Assembly: GCA_015075375.1 (NCBI GenBank)
Contig: JABTUM010000003.1
Location: 930,001 to 994,000 of the forward strand
Length of the DNA: 64,000 bases
Direction: 5' to 3'
Source of the DNA: Planctomycetota bacterium
Lineage (GTDB): Bacteria > Planctomycetota > SZUA-567 > H5-PLA8
The translations under genes were made by a program, and so were the position numbers. Position 1 is the first letter of the stretch. Each line of letters opens with the position of its first letter. This document shows positions 15,586 through 24,868 of this stretch, one piece after another. Below the pieces are notes generated by a model. It saw nothing but the letters and a program-made list of their open reading frames with translations. It made no database searches and was not told the origin of the DNA.

Positions 15586-18500
15586 ACCCCGAAGTCCTGC
15601 ATAAGCGCATGATCGCTGCGATGGATTGGCGAAAGTTCTATGCCGAGCGCCAGATCGTGATCGAGGGCGAGCCTGACGCCGAAGGCTGGGCCAAGGTGCT
15701 CGACATCGAGAATCTGAGCCTTGTGCGCATCAACGTCAAGTCTGGCGCATGGGAGGACCGCGACGGCGCCAAAGGCAACGTCTACGAGTTCGCGCGGACG
15801 CGCAAGGACTACTCCGAAGGCGACCCCGGAGACCTCGAAATCCTAGAAGACCTCTGCCAAGAGGCGGGCGTCCCGACGAATGATCCGGAACCCGAACCCT
15901 CCGAGGCCGAGCCGGACGAAGATCCCGAATCGTATGTGGCCGATACGGACTTGCGACGATGGGAGCGAAGGCTCACGACGCCCCGCCGCGACTACTTGCG
16001 CGACCTTACGGGCCTGACCCCGGAAACGGCCAAGCGCTACTCGATCGGCTGGACGCCCGGATGGAAGCGCGTGCGTCCTAGCTTCGTGCTACCAGTCCAC
16101 GATCCGGACACGGTCTGCCGCTCTATCCGCCTCGTGGACGATTCCTTCCAATCGCGCTGGGTCATGCGCCCGATCTACGGAATTGCGCGCCCTCAGTTTA
16201 CGCCGCGCCTTTACGGCCTGGACGAGATGATCCAGGGGAAGTGGAGCACGGTCCTGCTTTGCGATTCCGAGTTCGAACGCCTGATCGTCATGCAGGAGCG
16301 TCAGCGCGACGACTGGGGCGCGGTCTCTCTGACCGACCGGGCCTTCCCGCGCGAATGGGCTCCGCACTTCGACGGCAAGGACGTAATTCTCTGCCCAACG
16401 CCAGAGCGCACTTCGCTCTCGTGCTTCGAACGGATTGTCGGTCCGGCGCTCCATGAAGCCTTGAAGGCTGGCCGGCTGAAGTCCCTCAAGATTATGCGCT
16501 ACGAAGCGGCTGCGGGACAAACGCGACCGACGCTGAATCGCTGGTTCCAGTGCGGCGGAACCTGGACTGAGTTTCAGCGGCTCGCCCTCCTAGCCGTACC
16601 CTTCGTGCCGGCCAATGCGCTTGCCGAGTCGGAGCAGTCCATCGAGCTGAAGGAATTGAGCGAGATCGACGACCCCAAGCACGGCGACCGGCGCGTCCGC
16701 GTTCCTCTGACCATCAGCGGCGACTCCGATCTCGTTTTCGATTCGCCGTCGGCCTTCCGAGTGGATTACTGCGCGGAGATCTACAAGGGGAACTGCGCGC
16801 TTTGCGAGAATAAGACCTTCGATCTTCCGCCCGGCCGGCCGGAACACATCGGCATGTGCGGTCAAAGCGAGGTCCAGAAGGAATCCGTACTTCGCGGAAT
16901 CTGCTGCCCGTACGGCAAGCGGCCTCACTTGCAGACCCTCGGCAAGTACGCTTTCCGCGAAGTCTATGCGACCACGTATCAACGCCGGGTCATCCGTGGT
17001 GCCGAGAACGATCAGGCTCGCGTGCAGCGGACCGCCGAGCGCACAATCTACGTTAGGATCCCGGACGGCAAATCCGGCCCGCTGGAGCCCCGCGGCTACT
17101 ATGCAACCGGCTGGGTCCGCACGAACCCCCGAAACTCGTACCGCACACTCCTGGTCGAATCGCTGGAGCCGATCCGAGAAGGCTTCGAGGACTTCAGGGC
17201 GGCGGAGTATCAAGAGTCGTTCGACCGATTGCGCGCGCTCGGATGGCAGGGCATTTGTAACGACCTGACGACGCATCGAACCCGCATCCAGGACCAGCAA
17301 GAGGCTTTACTGGTCGTCATGCTGACCTACTGCTCGGTCCTGCGGATCCGCTTTAACGGCGAGACGATCCGGGGCTGGGTGGCGTCGGCGCTAATCGGCG
17401 ATTCCGGCACCGGCAAGAGCACCAACTTCGAGCGCATCGCCGAGGCGGCGGGCGAAGGCGAGATCTTCCAATGCCTCACGGGTAAGCGCACCGGCCTGAC
17501 CTATGCGGTCAACCGGAGCGAATACAACTGGCGCTGCCGGGCCGGCCTCTTCCCGCAGAACACGCGCAAGATTTTGTGTATCGAGGAAGCGCAAGATATG
17601 GAGGCGCGCGACATCAAGTCGATGGCCGGCGCGCTGGACGACCAGGGCGTACTCCGCGTCGAGACGATCGCGCGCGGGCACTACGAAGCCATGACGCGGT
17701 TGGTCATCAACTGCAACCCCAAGGACGGCCGGACGCTGGCCAGCTACACGTTTGGCTGCCAGTCGGTCGCGGATTTATTCGACGCCATGTTCGTGCGGCG
17801 GCTCGACCTGGCGGCGTTCCTGCGGCGAAGCGACGAGCACGCCAAGTACAACCGCGAGGACGTCTCTTCGGACGCCGGCGAGGCGAAGGTCCGGCCGGAG
17901 GATCTGCGCGCTCTGATTCACTTCGCATGGTCGCGCGAGGCCGATGCTATCTACTTCGGCAAGGAAACGACGGCCGAAGTGCTGGCGGCCGCCGGACGCT
18001 TGGCCGAAAGGTTCGGCTGGTGCGACGACATCCCGCTTGTCTGTCCGTCGGACGTGCGTAAGTCGATCGCGCGTTTGGCGGCGGCGTGGGCTGTCCTCGA
18101 TATGAGCGTGGACGAAAACCTGTGGTCCGTGACGGTCAAGCCCGAGCACGTAAGCCTGACCGAAAAACTGCTTAACGCGCTCTACTCGCATCCCGACTGC
18201 GCGCTGGACCGCTATTCCGAGCAGGCCCACCGCTCTGGAAATCTCGAAGATTACCCGGCCATCGAGAAGGAACTCGAGGCCCGGCTGAATGCGGGCATCG
18301 CCGAATTGGTTCAGGGCAGGCTTCCGCTCGGTCGGACGCTCGCGCTCCTGCTTACGGGCGTGCGCGCCAAGCGCTCGGAATTACGCAGGGCCTCCGGCGC
18401 GAGCGACGGCGGGATCACGGACATTCTGGCCTTCCTGACTTCGCACCACCTGATCCGGTCGAACCGCAACGGTCAATTCGCACCAACCCCCAAGTTCGGG

Positions 18501-18593
18501 CGCGTGATGGCGCGCATATCCGAGAGACTGCCGGAACTTTACGGGCTCATTGGCATGAGCCAAGCCGACGAAGGACTGCATGAGCAACCCTGA
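15582..18593 (+). CDS. Primase-like/MCM-like AAA+ helicase fusion
   Basis: This protein has 1003 residues. The N-terminal part (to about 350) looks like a divergent DnaG/Toprim module (LVRINVKSGAWEDRDGAKGN, then YGLDEMIQGKWSTVLLCDSE and FDGKDVILCPTPER). The zinc-ligand and Toprim acidic residues are only partly recognisable. The C-terminal AAA+ has Walker A LIGDSGTGKST at about 632, Walker B ILCIEEAQDM at about 693, and an MCM-type helical end (DVRKSIARLAAAWAVLDMSV, then VTVKPEHVSLTEKLLNAL). MCM-like helicases are rare in bacterial phages. It is a second helicase beside the one at 4512. Confidence 0.7.
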   Translation: MNPEVLHKRMIAAMDWRKFYAERQIVIEGEPDAEGWAKVLDIENLSLVRINVKSGAWEDRDGAKGNVYEFARTRKDYSEGDPGDLEILEDLCQEAGVPTNDPEPEPSEAEPDEDPESYVADTDLRRWERRLTTPRRDYLRDLTGLTPETAKRYSIGWTPGWKRVRPSFVLPVHDPDTVCRSIRLVDDSFQSRWVMRPIYGIARPQFTPRLYGLDEMIQGKWSTVLLCDSEFERLIVMQERQRDDWGAVSLTDRAFPREWAPHFDGKDVILCPTPERTSLSCFERIVGPALHEALKAGRLKSLKIMRYEAAAGQTRPTLNRWFQCGGTWTEFQRLALLAVPFVPANALAESEQSIELKELSEIDDPKHGDRRVRVPLTISGDSDLVFDSPSAFRVDYCAEIYKGNCALCENKTFDLPPGRPEHIGMCGQSEVQKESVLRGICCPYGKRPHLQTLGKYAFREVYATTYQRRVIRGAENDQARVQRTAERTIYVRIPDGKSGPLEPRGYYATGWVRTNPRNSYRTLLVESLEPIREGFEDFRAAEYQESFDRLRALGWQGICNDLTTHRTRIQDQQEALLVVMLTYCSVLRIRFNGETIRGWVASALIGDSGTGKSTNFERIAEAAGEGEIFQCLTGKRTGLTYAVNRSEYNWRCRAGLFPQNTRKILCIEEAQDMEARDIKSMAGALDDQGVLRVETIARGHYEAMTRLVINCNPKDGRTLASYTFGCQSVADLFDAMFVRRLDLAAFLRRSDEHAKYNREDVSSDAGEAKVRPEDLRALIHFAWSREADAIYFGKETTAEVLAAAGRLAERFGWCDDIPLVCPSDVRKSIARLAAAWAVLDMSVDENLWSVTVKPEHVSLTEKLLNALYSHPDCALDRYSEQAHRSGNLEDYPAIEKELEARLNAGIAELVQGRLPLGRTLALLLTGVRAKRSELRRASGASDGGITDILAFLTSHHLIRSNRNGQFAPTPKFGRVMARISERLPELYGLIGMSQADEGLHEQP

Positions 18594-20064
18594 TCGCCAG
18601 TTAGCCGCAACTCCGGACGCATGCGTAGCCTCGGCCGAGCGGGACGAAACCACGCTTCTTTCGGGCCAGCTCGAGGAGAAGCTGCCCTACTTCGTGTATC
18701 GCATGCTCGCCGGCGCCGACGCCATGCCCGACTTAACCGGTGAGCGCGTTTCGATTCGAAGCTCGGGGCGTACGTACATCGTGCCGGGTGACTACTTCCG
18801 CACGGTCGAGCGGATCGCGCGAGATATTCAGGCCGTGGATCTGCGGCCGGCCGGCTTCAGTCCGCCGTTCGATCCCGAGGCTACCTGCATGATCTTTGAC
18901 CGCGCGCGCTCGCGGGCGACTCAGGAACTCAAGGTCGATCCCAGTAAGCTGCGCGTGCTCTTCTTGCGCATGGACTCGGGCGGCTGCGGATTCTATCGTG
19001 CAATTCAGCCGACCAAGTTCTTGGCCCAAACCAAGAGTATTCACGCCGAGCAATCCGACTGGGCGCGGCTGGAACTTATGCTGCGCTACGACGTCATCGT
19101 GGCCGCGCGCGTATCCAACCCCAGCCTGATCTCGATTCTTCTGGAGGCCCAGCGGGCCGGCAAAATCGTGATCTTCGAGACCGACGACCTACTCAACCAG
19201 ATCCCGGACTGGAACCCAAATGCGGCGTGGCACACGGCCGAGCGCGAGCGCATGCGCAACTTGTTTCTGCGGCGTTGCGACGGCGCGATCGTATCGACGC
19301 CCGAACTTGCGCAATCCATCGATCATCCGAACGTGCGCGTCTGTCTGAACGGCATCGATCCGGACCGCTGGCCCATGGTTCCGGCGGAGCAGAAGACCGA
19401 CTGCGTGCGGATACTCTGGGCCGGATCGGCCACACATGAAAAAGACCTAGAGATGATTGTGCCCGCGATCAAGCGCATTGGCGAGAAGTACGCCGGGCGC
19501 GTCAAGTTTGTCTTCGTGGGGTACGCCCCGCCCTCGCTCTCCTGTGGCTACTCGTCGGGCTCAAACGTCCGCATCGATATTGCGCCCAAGTACCGGCAGA
19601 TCGCCGAGTTCGTTCCGGGATGCCCCGTGCTCGAGTGGCCCGTGAAGCTCGCCGAACAGGAATGCCACATGGCGATCGCTCCGCTGATCGACCACCCGTT
19701 CAACCGCGCCAAGTCGGAGCTGAAGGTGTTGGAGGCGTGGGCGCTCGGCATTCCGATCGTCGCCAGCAACATCGAGCCGTACCGCAGGGCGATCAAGCAT
19801 GACTACGACGGTTATCTCGTCGGCCCCGATACCGAGCAGTGGTTCCGCCAGATGCGGCGCTTAATCGAGAATCCGGAAGAGCGCTACGCCCGCGCGATTC
19901 AGGGCGCGGTATCGCTCAAGCAGAACTACATCATGCCTAAGATCGTCGAGCAGTACGAGCGGGCGCTACTGGGCTTCGCGCGAAAGGCCGGGCCGGCCAG
20001 GATTCAGCGCGACGAGTGCCGGTCCGCGATCGCGGCGCGTTTGGCCGAATTGGGTGAGGCATGA
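18580..20064 (+). CDS. GT4-type glycosyltransferase
   Basis: This 494-residue protein has a GT-B two-domain layout. LRVLFLRMDSGGCGFYRAIQ begins the first Rossmann domain (about 125), IVIFETDDLLNQIPDW follows, VRILWAGSATHEKDLEMIVPA opens the second domain at about 277, and LKVLEAWALGIPIVASNIEPYR (about 384) is the donor-binding signature of GT4 enzymes. It could glycosylate a cell-surface polymer or a virion protein. It overlaps the primase/helicase gene by 14 bases. Confidence 0.85.
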   Translation: MSNPDRQLAATPDACVASAERDETTLLSGQLEEKLPYFVYRMLAGADAMPDLTGERVSIRSSGRTYIVPGDYFRTVERIARDIQAVDLRPAGFSPPFDPEATCMIFDRARSRATQELKVDPSKLRVLFLRMDSGGCGFYRAIQPTKFLAQTKSIHAEQSDWARLELMLRYDVIVAARVSNPSLISILLEAQRAGKIVIFETDDLLNQIPDWNPNAAWHTAERERMRNLFLRRCDGAIVSTPELAQSIDHPNVRVCLNGIDPDRWPMVPAEQKTDCVRILWAGSATHEKDLEMIVPAIKRIGEKYAGRVKFVFVGYAPPSLSCGYSSGSNVRIDIAPKYRQIAEFVPGCPVLEWPVKLAEQECHMAIAPLIDHPFNRAKSELKVLEAWALGIPIVASNIEPYRRAIKHDYDGYLVGPDTEQWFRQMRRLIENPEERYARAIQGAVSLKQNYIMPKIVEQYERALLGFARKAGPARIQRDECRSAIAARLAELGEA

Positions 20065-20522
20065 TCGACAAAACCATTGAGATCGATGGCGACGTGTGCG
20101 TGTCCGCGACAGAAAAGCTGGGGCCGACGCTTCGGGATAAGCTCGTCGATGCGCTTCACGACAGGATCGTAGATTCGTTCGGCGCCGGCCCCTGGCCCAA
20201 ATTACTGGGCGGCGGACTGATGAGCGAGACGGCTCGGGCGCGTGCAGCCTCGGAACTCCAACTCGACTGGCCCACGAAGCAGCGGGTCTTCGTGGAGCTG
20301 CACATCCGAAGCACGCGATTGTCGGAGATACGCACGGAGCCCCTACGCCGCGCACTCGAGCTTGCGGGCTGGGCGGTCTGCTCCACGCCGGACTGGCTTT
20401 ACATGGTTGTGCGGGGATACGTGATCGGCGACCCCAAGCTAGTGCTGCGCTTGGTGGTGCCGGAGTCCTGGGACGAGCGCGTCGAACTGGACCGCCGAGC
20501 GAACAGGTTCATGCCGCTATGA
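20061..20522 (+). CDS. Hypothetical protein before terminase
   Basis: This 153-residue protein starts at ATG 20061 (ATGA overlap). The N-terminal half is helical (LGPTLRDKLVDALHDRIVDS) and the middle has basic and tryptophan-rich strands (LELAGWAVCSTPDWLYMVVR). No family recognised. Position between the glycosyltransferase and the terminase suggests a morphogenesis or packaging accessory, without direct evidence. Confidence 0.5.
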   Translation: MIDKTIEIDGDVCVSATEKLGPTLRDKLVDALHDRIVDSFGAGPWPKLLGGGLMSETARARAASELQLDWPTKQRVFVELHIRSTRLSEIRTEPLRRALELAGWAVCSTPDWLYMVVRGYVIGDPKLVLRLVVPESWDERVELDRRANRFMPL

Positions 20523-21199
20523 GCAACGAAAAGGATTTATCGGGATACGGAACCCGCAAGTCACCGGAGGCCGTGGTTGTCCCCGTCCCCGCCCCCGCGC
20601 CCGTGCGGCTGCCCGATCCCGTGGACAGCGCGCCGCCGGAGATCGCGCAGATCCCCGCGAATACCGAATTCCTGCTGGGCATTCCTGCGGCCGAGTTCAA
20701 CCCGACCGAGCGCAAGATGATTCTCGATACGATCGAAGAGTACAAAGAGATCGTAAAGGTAAGCCCCGCCTCGAAGATCTACGTCGAGGAGGCCGCGCGC
20801 TGCGTCGTGGAGCTGGAGCGATACCACTTCAAGGTCAATCAGGTGCGCAAGCGCATGAAGCCGGCCGACGCCGCCAAGAATGCGGACCTCCTGATTGAGA
20901 TGGACAAGGAGCGCCAGCTACTTATCAAGCGCTACACCGCGGCCCTGGATGCGATCGGCGCGCTGCCCAAGGATACGCTCATGCAGGCGAGCGCGGACGA
21001 CTCGCTCTCCGCCATCCACCTGCGCTACCGCGAAGAGATCGAACGCCTCAAGTCGGAAGGCCGCATTCCGGGCATGTTGTCTCGGGAGGCGACCGACCTG
21101 GCCCGCAGCGTCGGACTCGACCCGAAGCGCTACGGCCGCGACGACGTGATCCCGGAAGAGATCCGGGAAGCCGAGATCGGGCTGATCGAAGATGAGTAG
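20519..21199 (+). CDS. Putative terminase small subunit
   Basis: This 226-residue protein begins with a proline/valine-rich low-complexity stretch (VVVPVPAPAPVRLPDPVD). Most of the rest is helical (ERKMILDTIEEYKEIVKVSP, KERQLLIKRYTAALDAIGAL). No classic helix-turn-helix is evident. It lies directly upstream of, and overlaps, the terminase ATPase gene, the usual place of the small subunit that recognises phage DNA. The assignment is by position. Confidence 0.5.
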   Translation: MSNEKDLSGYGTRKSPEAVVVPVPAPAPVRLPDPVDSAPPEIAQIPANTEFLLGIPAAEFNPTERKMILDTIEEYKEIVKVSPASKIYVEEAARCVVELERYHFKVNQVRKRMKPADAAKNADLLIEMDKERQLLIKRYTAALDAIGALPKDTLMQASADDSLSAIHLRYREEIERLKSEGRIPGMLSREATDLARSVGLDPKRYGRDDVIPEEIREAEIGLIEDE

Positions 21200-22100
21200 C
21201 CGCCTGACCGCCATGATGGTGGACGATTGCCTGCACGACCCGGTGCTCGGCGCCAAGGTTTTGCTGGGCTACACGGTCCCGCCGCATTTCGAACTGCGAC
21301 TCTGGGGCATGTGGCTGCGTCCGTTCATGGTGGATTCATCGGGCTTCGGCACGGCGAAATCGCTGGGCATCGCGATCGTTTCGGCCCTTCGCGCAATCCT
21401 GATCGAAGGACGTGTCGTGGGCATCTGCTCCAAGACCAAGGCGCAGGGCGAACTGGTGCACCAGTATTTCGACCGCTGGATCGATAGCAGCGCGATCTTC
21501 CGGAGTCAGGTCCGCATCGGCACGGGCGGCAAGCTGGCAGCGACCCACGGATCCTCACACTGGTCAACCAAGTTCAGGAACGGCTCAGAGCTTCGAACCA
21601 TCACGCCGGACTTCGCACGCGGAGCCGAGAAGGCGGGCTCCGAAGACTGGCACGACGGCATGTTCGACGAGTGGACAAAGTACCCGGACATCAATGCGTT
21701 CCAGCGGCAGTTGATGACGCGCGTGCGTAAGCCCGTGCTTCCGCCGTACTCGGCCGGCGATCCGATCTTCGCGAACCATATCTACATGGGCGGAACCGCG
21801 AAGTACCAGTGGCATCCCTGCTACAAGATCGTCAAGGAGTACGAGGAAGCCATGCACAAGGGTAGCCTGGACGACGAGCACCAGTCCTGGAACTACCACC
21901 ATATCCCCGAGAAGTTCCGGCACCTGATTAACCTGAAGAACATCATCCGGCTTGAGCGCGACATGGCGAAGGATCAGGTGGCTCAGGAAATCCACGGCAA
22001 GTGGACGCGCGACAGCATGGGTTACTATTCGACCCAGGACTTCGAGGAAGCGCGCTCGGACGATGTGCCGGTGCTGACGGAGAGACCCCATGAGCTATAG
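21192..22100 (+). CDS. Terminase large subunit, ATPase half
   Basis: This 302-residue protein matches the ATPase domain of TerL. A deviant Walker A, SSGFGTAKSLGIAI (about 49-62), lies behind PHFELRLWGMWLRPFMV. GRVVGICSKTKAQGELVHQY follows. Walker B with the catalytic glutamate is in WHDGMFDEWTKYP (about 152), and the coupling region follows it. It ends before the nuclease domain, which is the next gene, overlapping by 11 bases (22090-22100). It pumps DNA into the prohead together with that partner. Confidence 0.85.
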   Translation: MSSRLTAMMVDDCLHDPVLGAKVLLGYTVPPHFELRLWGMWLRPFMVDSSGFGTAKSLGIAIVSALRAILIEGRVVGICSKTKAQGELVHQYFDRWIDSSAIFRSQVRIGTGGKLAATHGSSHWSTKFRNGSELRTITPDFARGAEKAGSEDWHDGMFDEWTKYPDINAFQRQLMTRVRKPVLPPYSAGDPIFANHIYMGGTAKYQWHPCYKIVKEYEEAMHKGSLDDEHQSWNYHHIPEKFRHLINLKNIIRLERDMAKDQVAQEIHGKWTRDSMGYYSTQDFEEARSDDVPVLTERPHEL

Positions 22101-22968
22101 ATGGATCCACGTGGCTGGGGTCGATGCGGCACAGGGCGGCGTGGGGCGCACCCGCCTGGACCAGTCCGAGATCAATAAGGCCGACGACTTTTCGATGTCC
22201 ACGTGGCGCATGCTTAAGACCGACGACCCCAAGGCGCGCGTCGATACCGCGGAACTCGTTAACCTGATTCGCTATACCGGACTTACGGACAAGCAGCAGT
22301 CTGCGGTGGTGCACCGGATGCACGAGAAGTTCGACTACGAACTGATCGTCCTGGACCCAGGCGGCGGCGGTCTCTTCGTCCGGGACGAATTGCGCGAACC
22401 GATTCAGCGGACCGGCGCCGAGGAATTCCAGGTCTGCCCGATTATCACCAGGGACGACGAGCAGTTGAGCGGCGTAGGCGATCCCGTGCTCGCATTCTTC
22501 TCGCGCGCGGACACTTGGATCAAGGATCTGGGCCTCGCGCTCGAGAGCGACAGCGTACTCATCAATAAGGCGCACGAGGTGTTCCGGGCGGCGCTGGATG
22601 CCCGGCCGCAGCGCGTCCGCTTCCCGGCGCGCTCGGAAGTCTGGGGCCAGATGGGGTTTGGATCCGCCGACCAGATGCGCGCGTGGCTGAACGATGCTCA
22701 GAACGATCAGGGGGCCGCGCGCGCCCGTGCCGAGATCGACCTTGCGCTTGTGCAGATGGCTCAGGTAGGCCGGAAGCTGGACCGGGATATGAAGCGCCCG
22801 CACCAGGACCGTTACGGGATGTACGAGTACACCAGCGGCGAAAAAAAGGATGCCGCATACGGGATGCTCTACGGGTATTTCGGGTGCTGGATGCTGATGC
22901 AGGAGTGGGAGTTGAGCCGGCAGAAGGACAGTGGAGACGAGCACGTTTTTTCGATGCAGTCGGTTTGA
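22090..22968 (+). CDS. Terminase large subunit, nuclease half
   Basis: This 292-residue protein carries the RNase H-like nuclease of TerL as a separate chain. The first aspartate is in WIHVAGVDAAQGG (about 11), the second in YELIVLDPGGGGLFV (about 92), and a late acidic region SGEKKDAAYGMLYGYF (about 253) fits the third. In most phages it is fused to the ATPase. The tight overlap suggests the two products are made in equal amounts and assemble. Dyad site 5 follows the stop. Confidence 0.8.
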   Translation: MSYRWIHVAGVDAAQGGVGRTRLDQSEINKADDFSMSTWRMLKTDDPKARVDTAELVNLIRYTGLTDKQQSAVVHRMHEKFDYELIVLDPGGGGLFVRDELREPIQRTGAEEFQVCPIITRDDEQLSGVGDPVLAFFSRADTWIKDLGLALESDSVLINKAHEVFRAALDARPQRVRFPARSEVWGQMGFGSADQMRAWLNDAQNDQGAARARAEIDLALVQMAQVGRKLDRDMKRPHQDRYGMYEYTSGEKKDAAYGMLYGYFGCWMLMQEWELSRQKDSGDEHVFSMQSV

Positions 22969-22981
22969 CTTTGTGCGCCGA

Positions 22982-23020
22982 CTTGTGATTTAACGCAAGT
23001 AGACAGCCGATCCAATCGGC
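22982..23020 (+). promoter_or_regulatory. Operon-head dyad element, site 5
   Basis: CTTGTG-N6-CGCAAG at 22982-22999 reads as CTTGCG-N6-CACAAG on the minus strand, and the whole 20 bp is nearly palindromic. Unlike the other sites it lacks the GGGTTGA continuation. A hairpin GCCGAT-CCA-ATCGGC follows at 23006-23020. It precedes the nucleotide kinase gene. Confidence 0.55.
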
Positions 23021-23039
23021 CTGCCCATGGGAGTGCTTC

Positions 23040-23693
23040 GTGCACATCTTGGGTCTCTGCGGCGCGTACGGCGCCGGCAAGGATTACGTTTGTAGTCTCA
23101 TCAAGAAGATACTGGGTCCGGACCGGGTGGAGCGCGTGGCCTTCGCGGACCCGCTCAAGGACTCCGTGGCCGTCATGCTCGGCATCCCGCGCAAAGCGAT
23201 GGATGAGGACAAGAACGCTAAGACGACGTGGCGCTGGAGGGATCTATCGCCCGCGCTGGTCGCGCAACTACACTCGATTCCGGCCGAGAAACTCCACGAA
23301 TTCATGTCCATTCGCGAAGTGCTCCAAGTTTTCGGCACGGAGTTTGGCCGAAACTGCTGGAGCCAGAACATTTGGCTACGGGCGTGGCAGGCTCGCGCCG
23401 AAGCCTCGAAGGCCGATCTGGTTATCGCGACCGACTGCCGATTCAAAAACGAGATTGAGGCCGTGCGTGGAATGCGAGGGAAGGTCTGGCGCATTCTTGG
23501 CGGCAAGCAGGGAGACAATCACGTATCCGAACAGGAATGGAGGGATCTGTCTCCGGACTTCCTGATCTCAAACGAAGGTCAGCCCGCCGAGCGTAGCCTC
23601 GCGATTGAAGTTGCTCTCGCCCTGTCCAAAACGAGGTGGAACGGATTTGACGAAGATGCGCTATCGGCGCGGCTCAGGGAGATTTACCCATGA
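23040..23693 (+). CDS. Deoxynucleoside monophosphate kinase
   Basis: This 217-residue protein has a P-loop LCGAYGAGKDYVCSLI at its start (about 6-21), FADPLKDSVAVMLGIP (about 39) and the Phe-Gly-Thr-Glu-Phe-Gly motif in REVLQVFGTEFGRNCW (about 89), followed by VIATDCRFKNEIEAVRG (about 128). These are features of the phage T4 gp1-type dNMP kinase family. It raises dNMPs to dNDPs for phage DNA synthesis. The start is GTG 23040. First gene of the operon after dyad site 5. Confidence 0.85.
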   Translation: MHILGLCGAYGAGKDYVCSLIKKILGPDRVERVAFADPLKDSVAVMLGIPRKAMDEDKNAKTTWRWRDLSPALVAQLHSIPAEKLHEFMSIREVLQVFGTEFGRNCWSQNIWLRAWQARAEASKADLVIATDCRFKNEIEAVRGMRGKVWRILGGKQGDNHVSEQEWRDLSPDFLISNEGQPAERSLAIEVALALSKTRWNGFDEDALSARLREIYP

Positions 23694-24868
23694 GCGCCAA
23701 AAAGAAACTCGTGTCCGCGATCGAAGGGCGCAAGCGCGTCGAACTGACCGCCGAAGAGATCCAGATTATCGAGCATCGCCGCGAACACGGCGTACTGCCG
23801 GTCAGCGAGACGCTGCAAGGGCGCCGAAAGCTCGACGCGCTGCAGCGCAAGCTGGCCGATTCGGAGCGCGAGCGCAAAGAGTCGATCGCGATGCTTGATG
23901 CGGCCGAAGAGCGCATGGGCTTCGTGGATGAAGTGCGCGGCAATCAGGGTGCCGTCGTCGTGCCCACCTTCCACTTGCCGCCGACCAAGGCCAGCGACGA
24001 AGTCGCGCCGATCCTGCAATTCTCGGACTGGCACCTGGAAGAGCGGGTAGATCCCGAGACGATCAACGGGCTCAACGAGTTCAACCCCGAGATCGCGAGT
24101 ACGCGCGTGCGCAGGGCCTTCGAGCGCGGGCTCTTCCTGATCGAGCGCCTGCGCGTCGGAACGAAAGTGGATACCTGCGTCGTGGCGCTCCTGGGCGACA
24201 TGATTACGGGCTACATCCACGAGGAATTACAGGAGTCGAACTGGCTCTCGCCCAGCGAAGCCACGATCCTCGCGATGAACCTGATCGAAGAGGGCCTGAA
24301 CTTCCTGGACCGCGAAGGCAACTTCAAGCGCATCCTGGTCCCCTGCTCCATCGGCAACCACGGGCGCACGACCGAGAAGATCCGCATCAGCACCGCGCAC
24401 AAGAACTCGTACGAGTGGCTGATGTACAAGATGCTCGAATCGAAGTTCGCCGGGAACCCCCGCATCAAGTTCCAGGTTTCCAACGGCTACCACAACTGGA
24501 TCAACCTCTTCGGCTTCCCGATCCGCATGCACCATGGGGACGCGATCCGCTACAAGGACGGAGTCGGCGGTCCGACGATCCCGATTATGAAGAAGATCTC
24601 GCGCTGGGATCACAGTCAAAAGGCTCACCTGGATCTGTTCGGGCATCTGCACGAGCACATCGCCCACAACAAGTTCATTATGAACGGCAGTCTGATTGGC
24701 TACAACGCCTACGGACAGAAGATGGGTTGTAGCTACTCGGTCCCGCAGCAAACCCTGGTCATCATCGATAAGCGCTTCGGCCGGCAGGCCGTCGTGCCCA
24801 TTTACCTGGAGCGGTCCAAAGAGATCCGCCACGAGGAACGGGAGGCCGTCACGTGCCGAAAGACCTGA
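23690..24868 (+). CDS. Calcineurin-like metallophosphoesterase
   Basis: This 392-residue protein has the full metallophosphoesterase motif series: ILQFSDWHLEE (about 108), VALLGDMITG (about 165), VPCSIGNHGRTTEK (about 223), IRMHHGDAIRYKDG (about 281) and LFGHLHEHIAH (about 320). The first 90 residues are a helical, probably coiled-coil segment. Phage relatives are often found near packaging genes and act as nucleases or phosphodiesterases. It overlaps the kinase upstream (ATGA) and a small winged-helix gene downstream. Confidence 0.9.
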   Translation: MSAKKKLVSAIEGRKRVELTAEEIQIIEHRREHGVLPVSETLQGRRKLDALQRKLADSERERKESIAMLDAAEERMGFVDEVRGNQGAVVVPTFHLPPTKASDEVAPILQFSDWHLEERVDPETINGLNEFNPEIASTRVRRAFERGLFLIERLRVGTKVDTCVVALLGDMITGYIHEELQESNWLSPSEATILAMNLIEEGLNFLDREGNFKRILVPCSIGNHGRTTEKIRISTAHKNSYEWLMYKMLESKFAGNPRIKFQVSNGYHNWINLFGFPIRMHHGDAIRYKDGVGGPTIPIMKKISRWDHSQKAHLDLFGHLHEHIAHNKFIMNGSLIGYNAYGQKMGCSYSVPQQTLVIIDKRFGRQAVVPIYLERSKEIRHEEREAVTCRKT

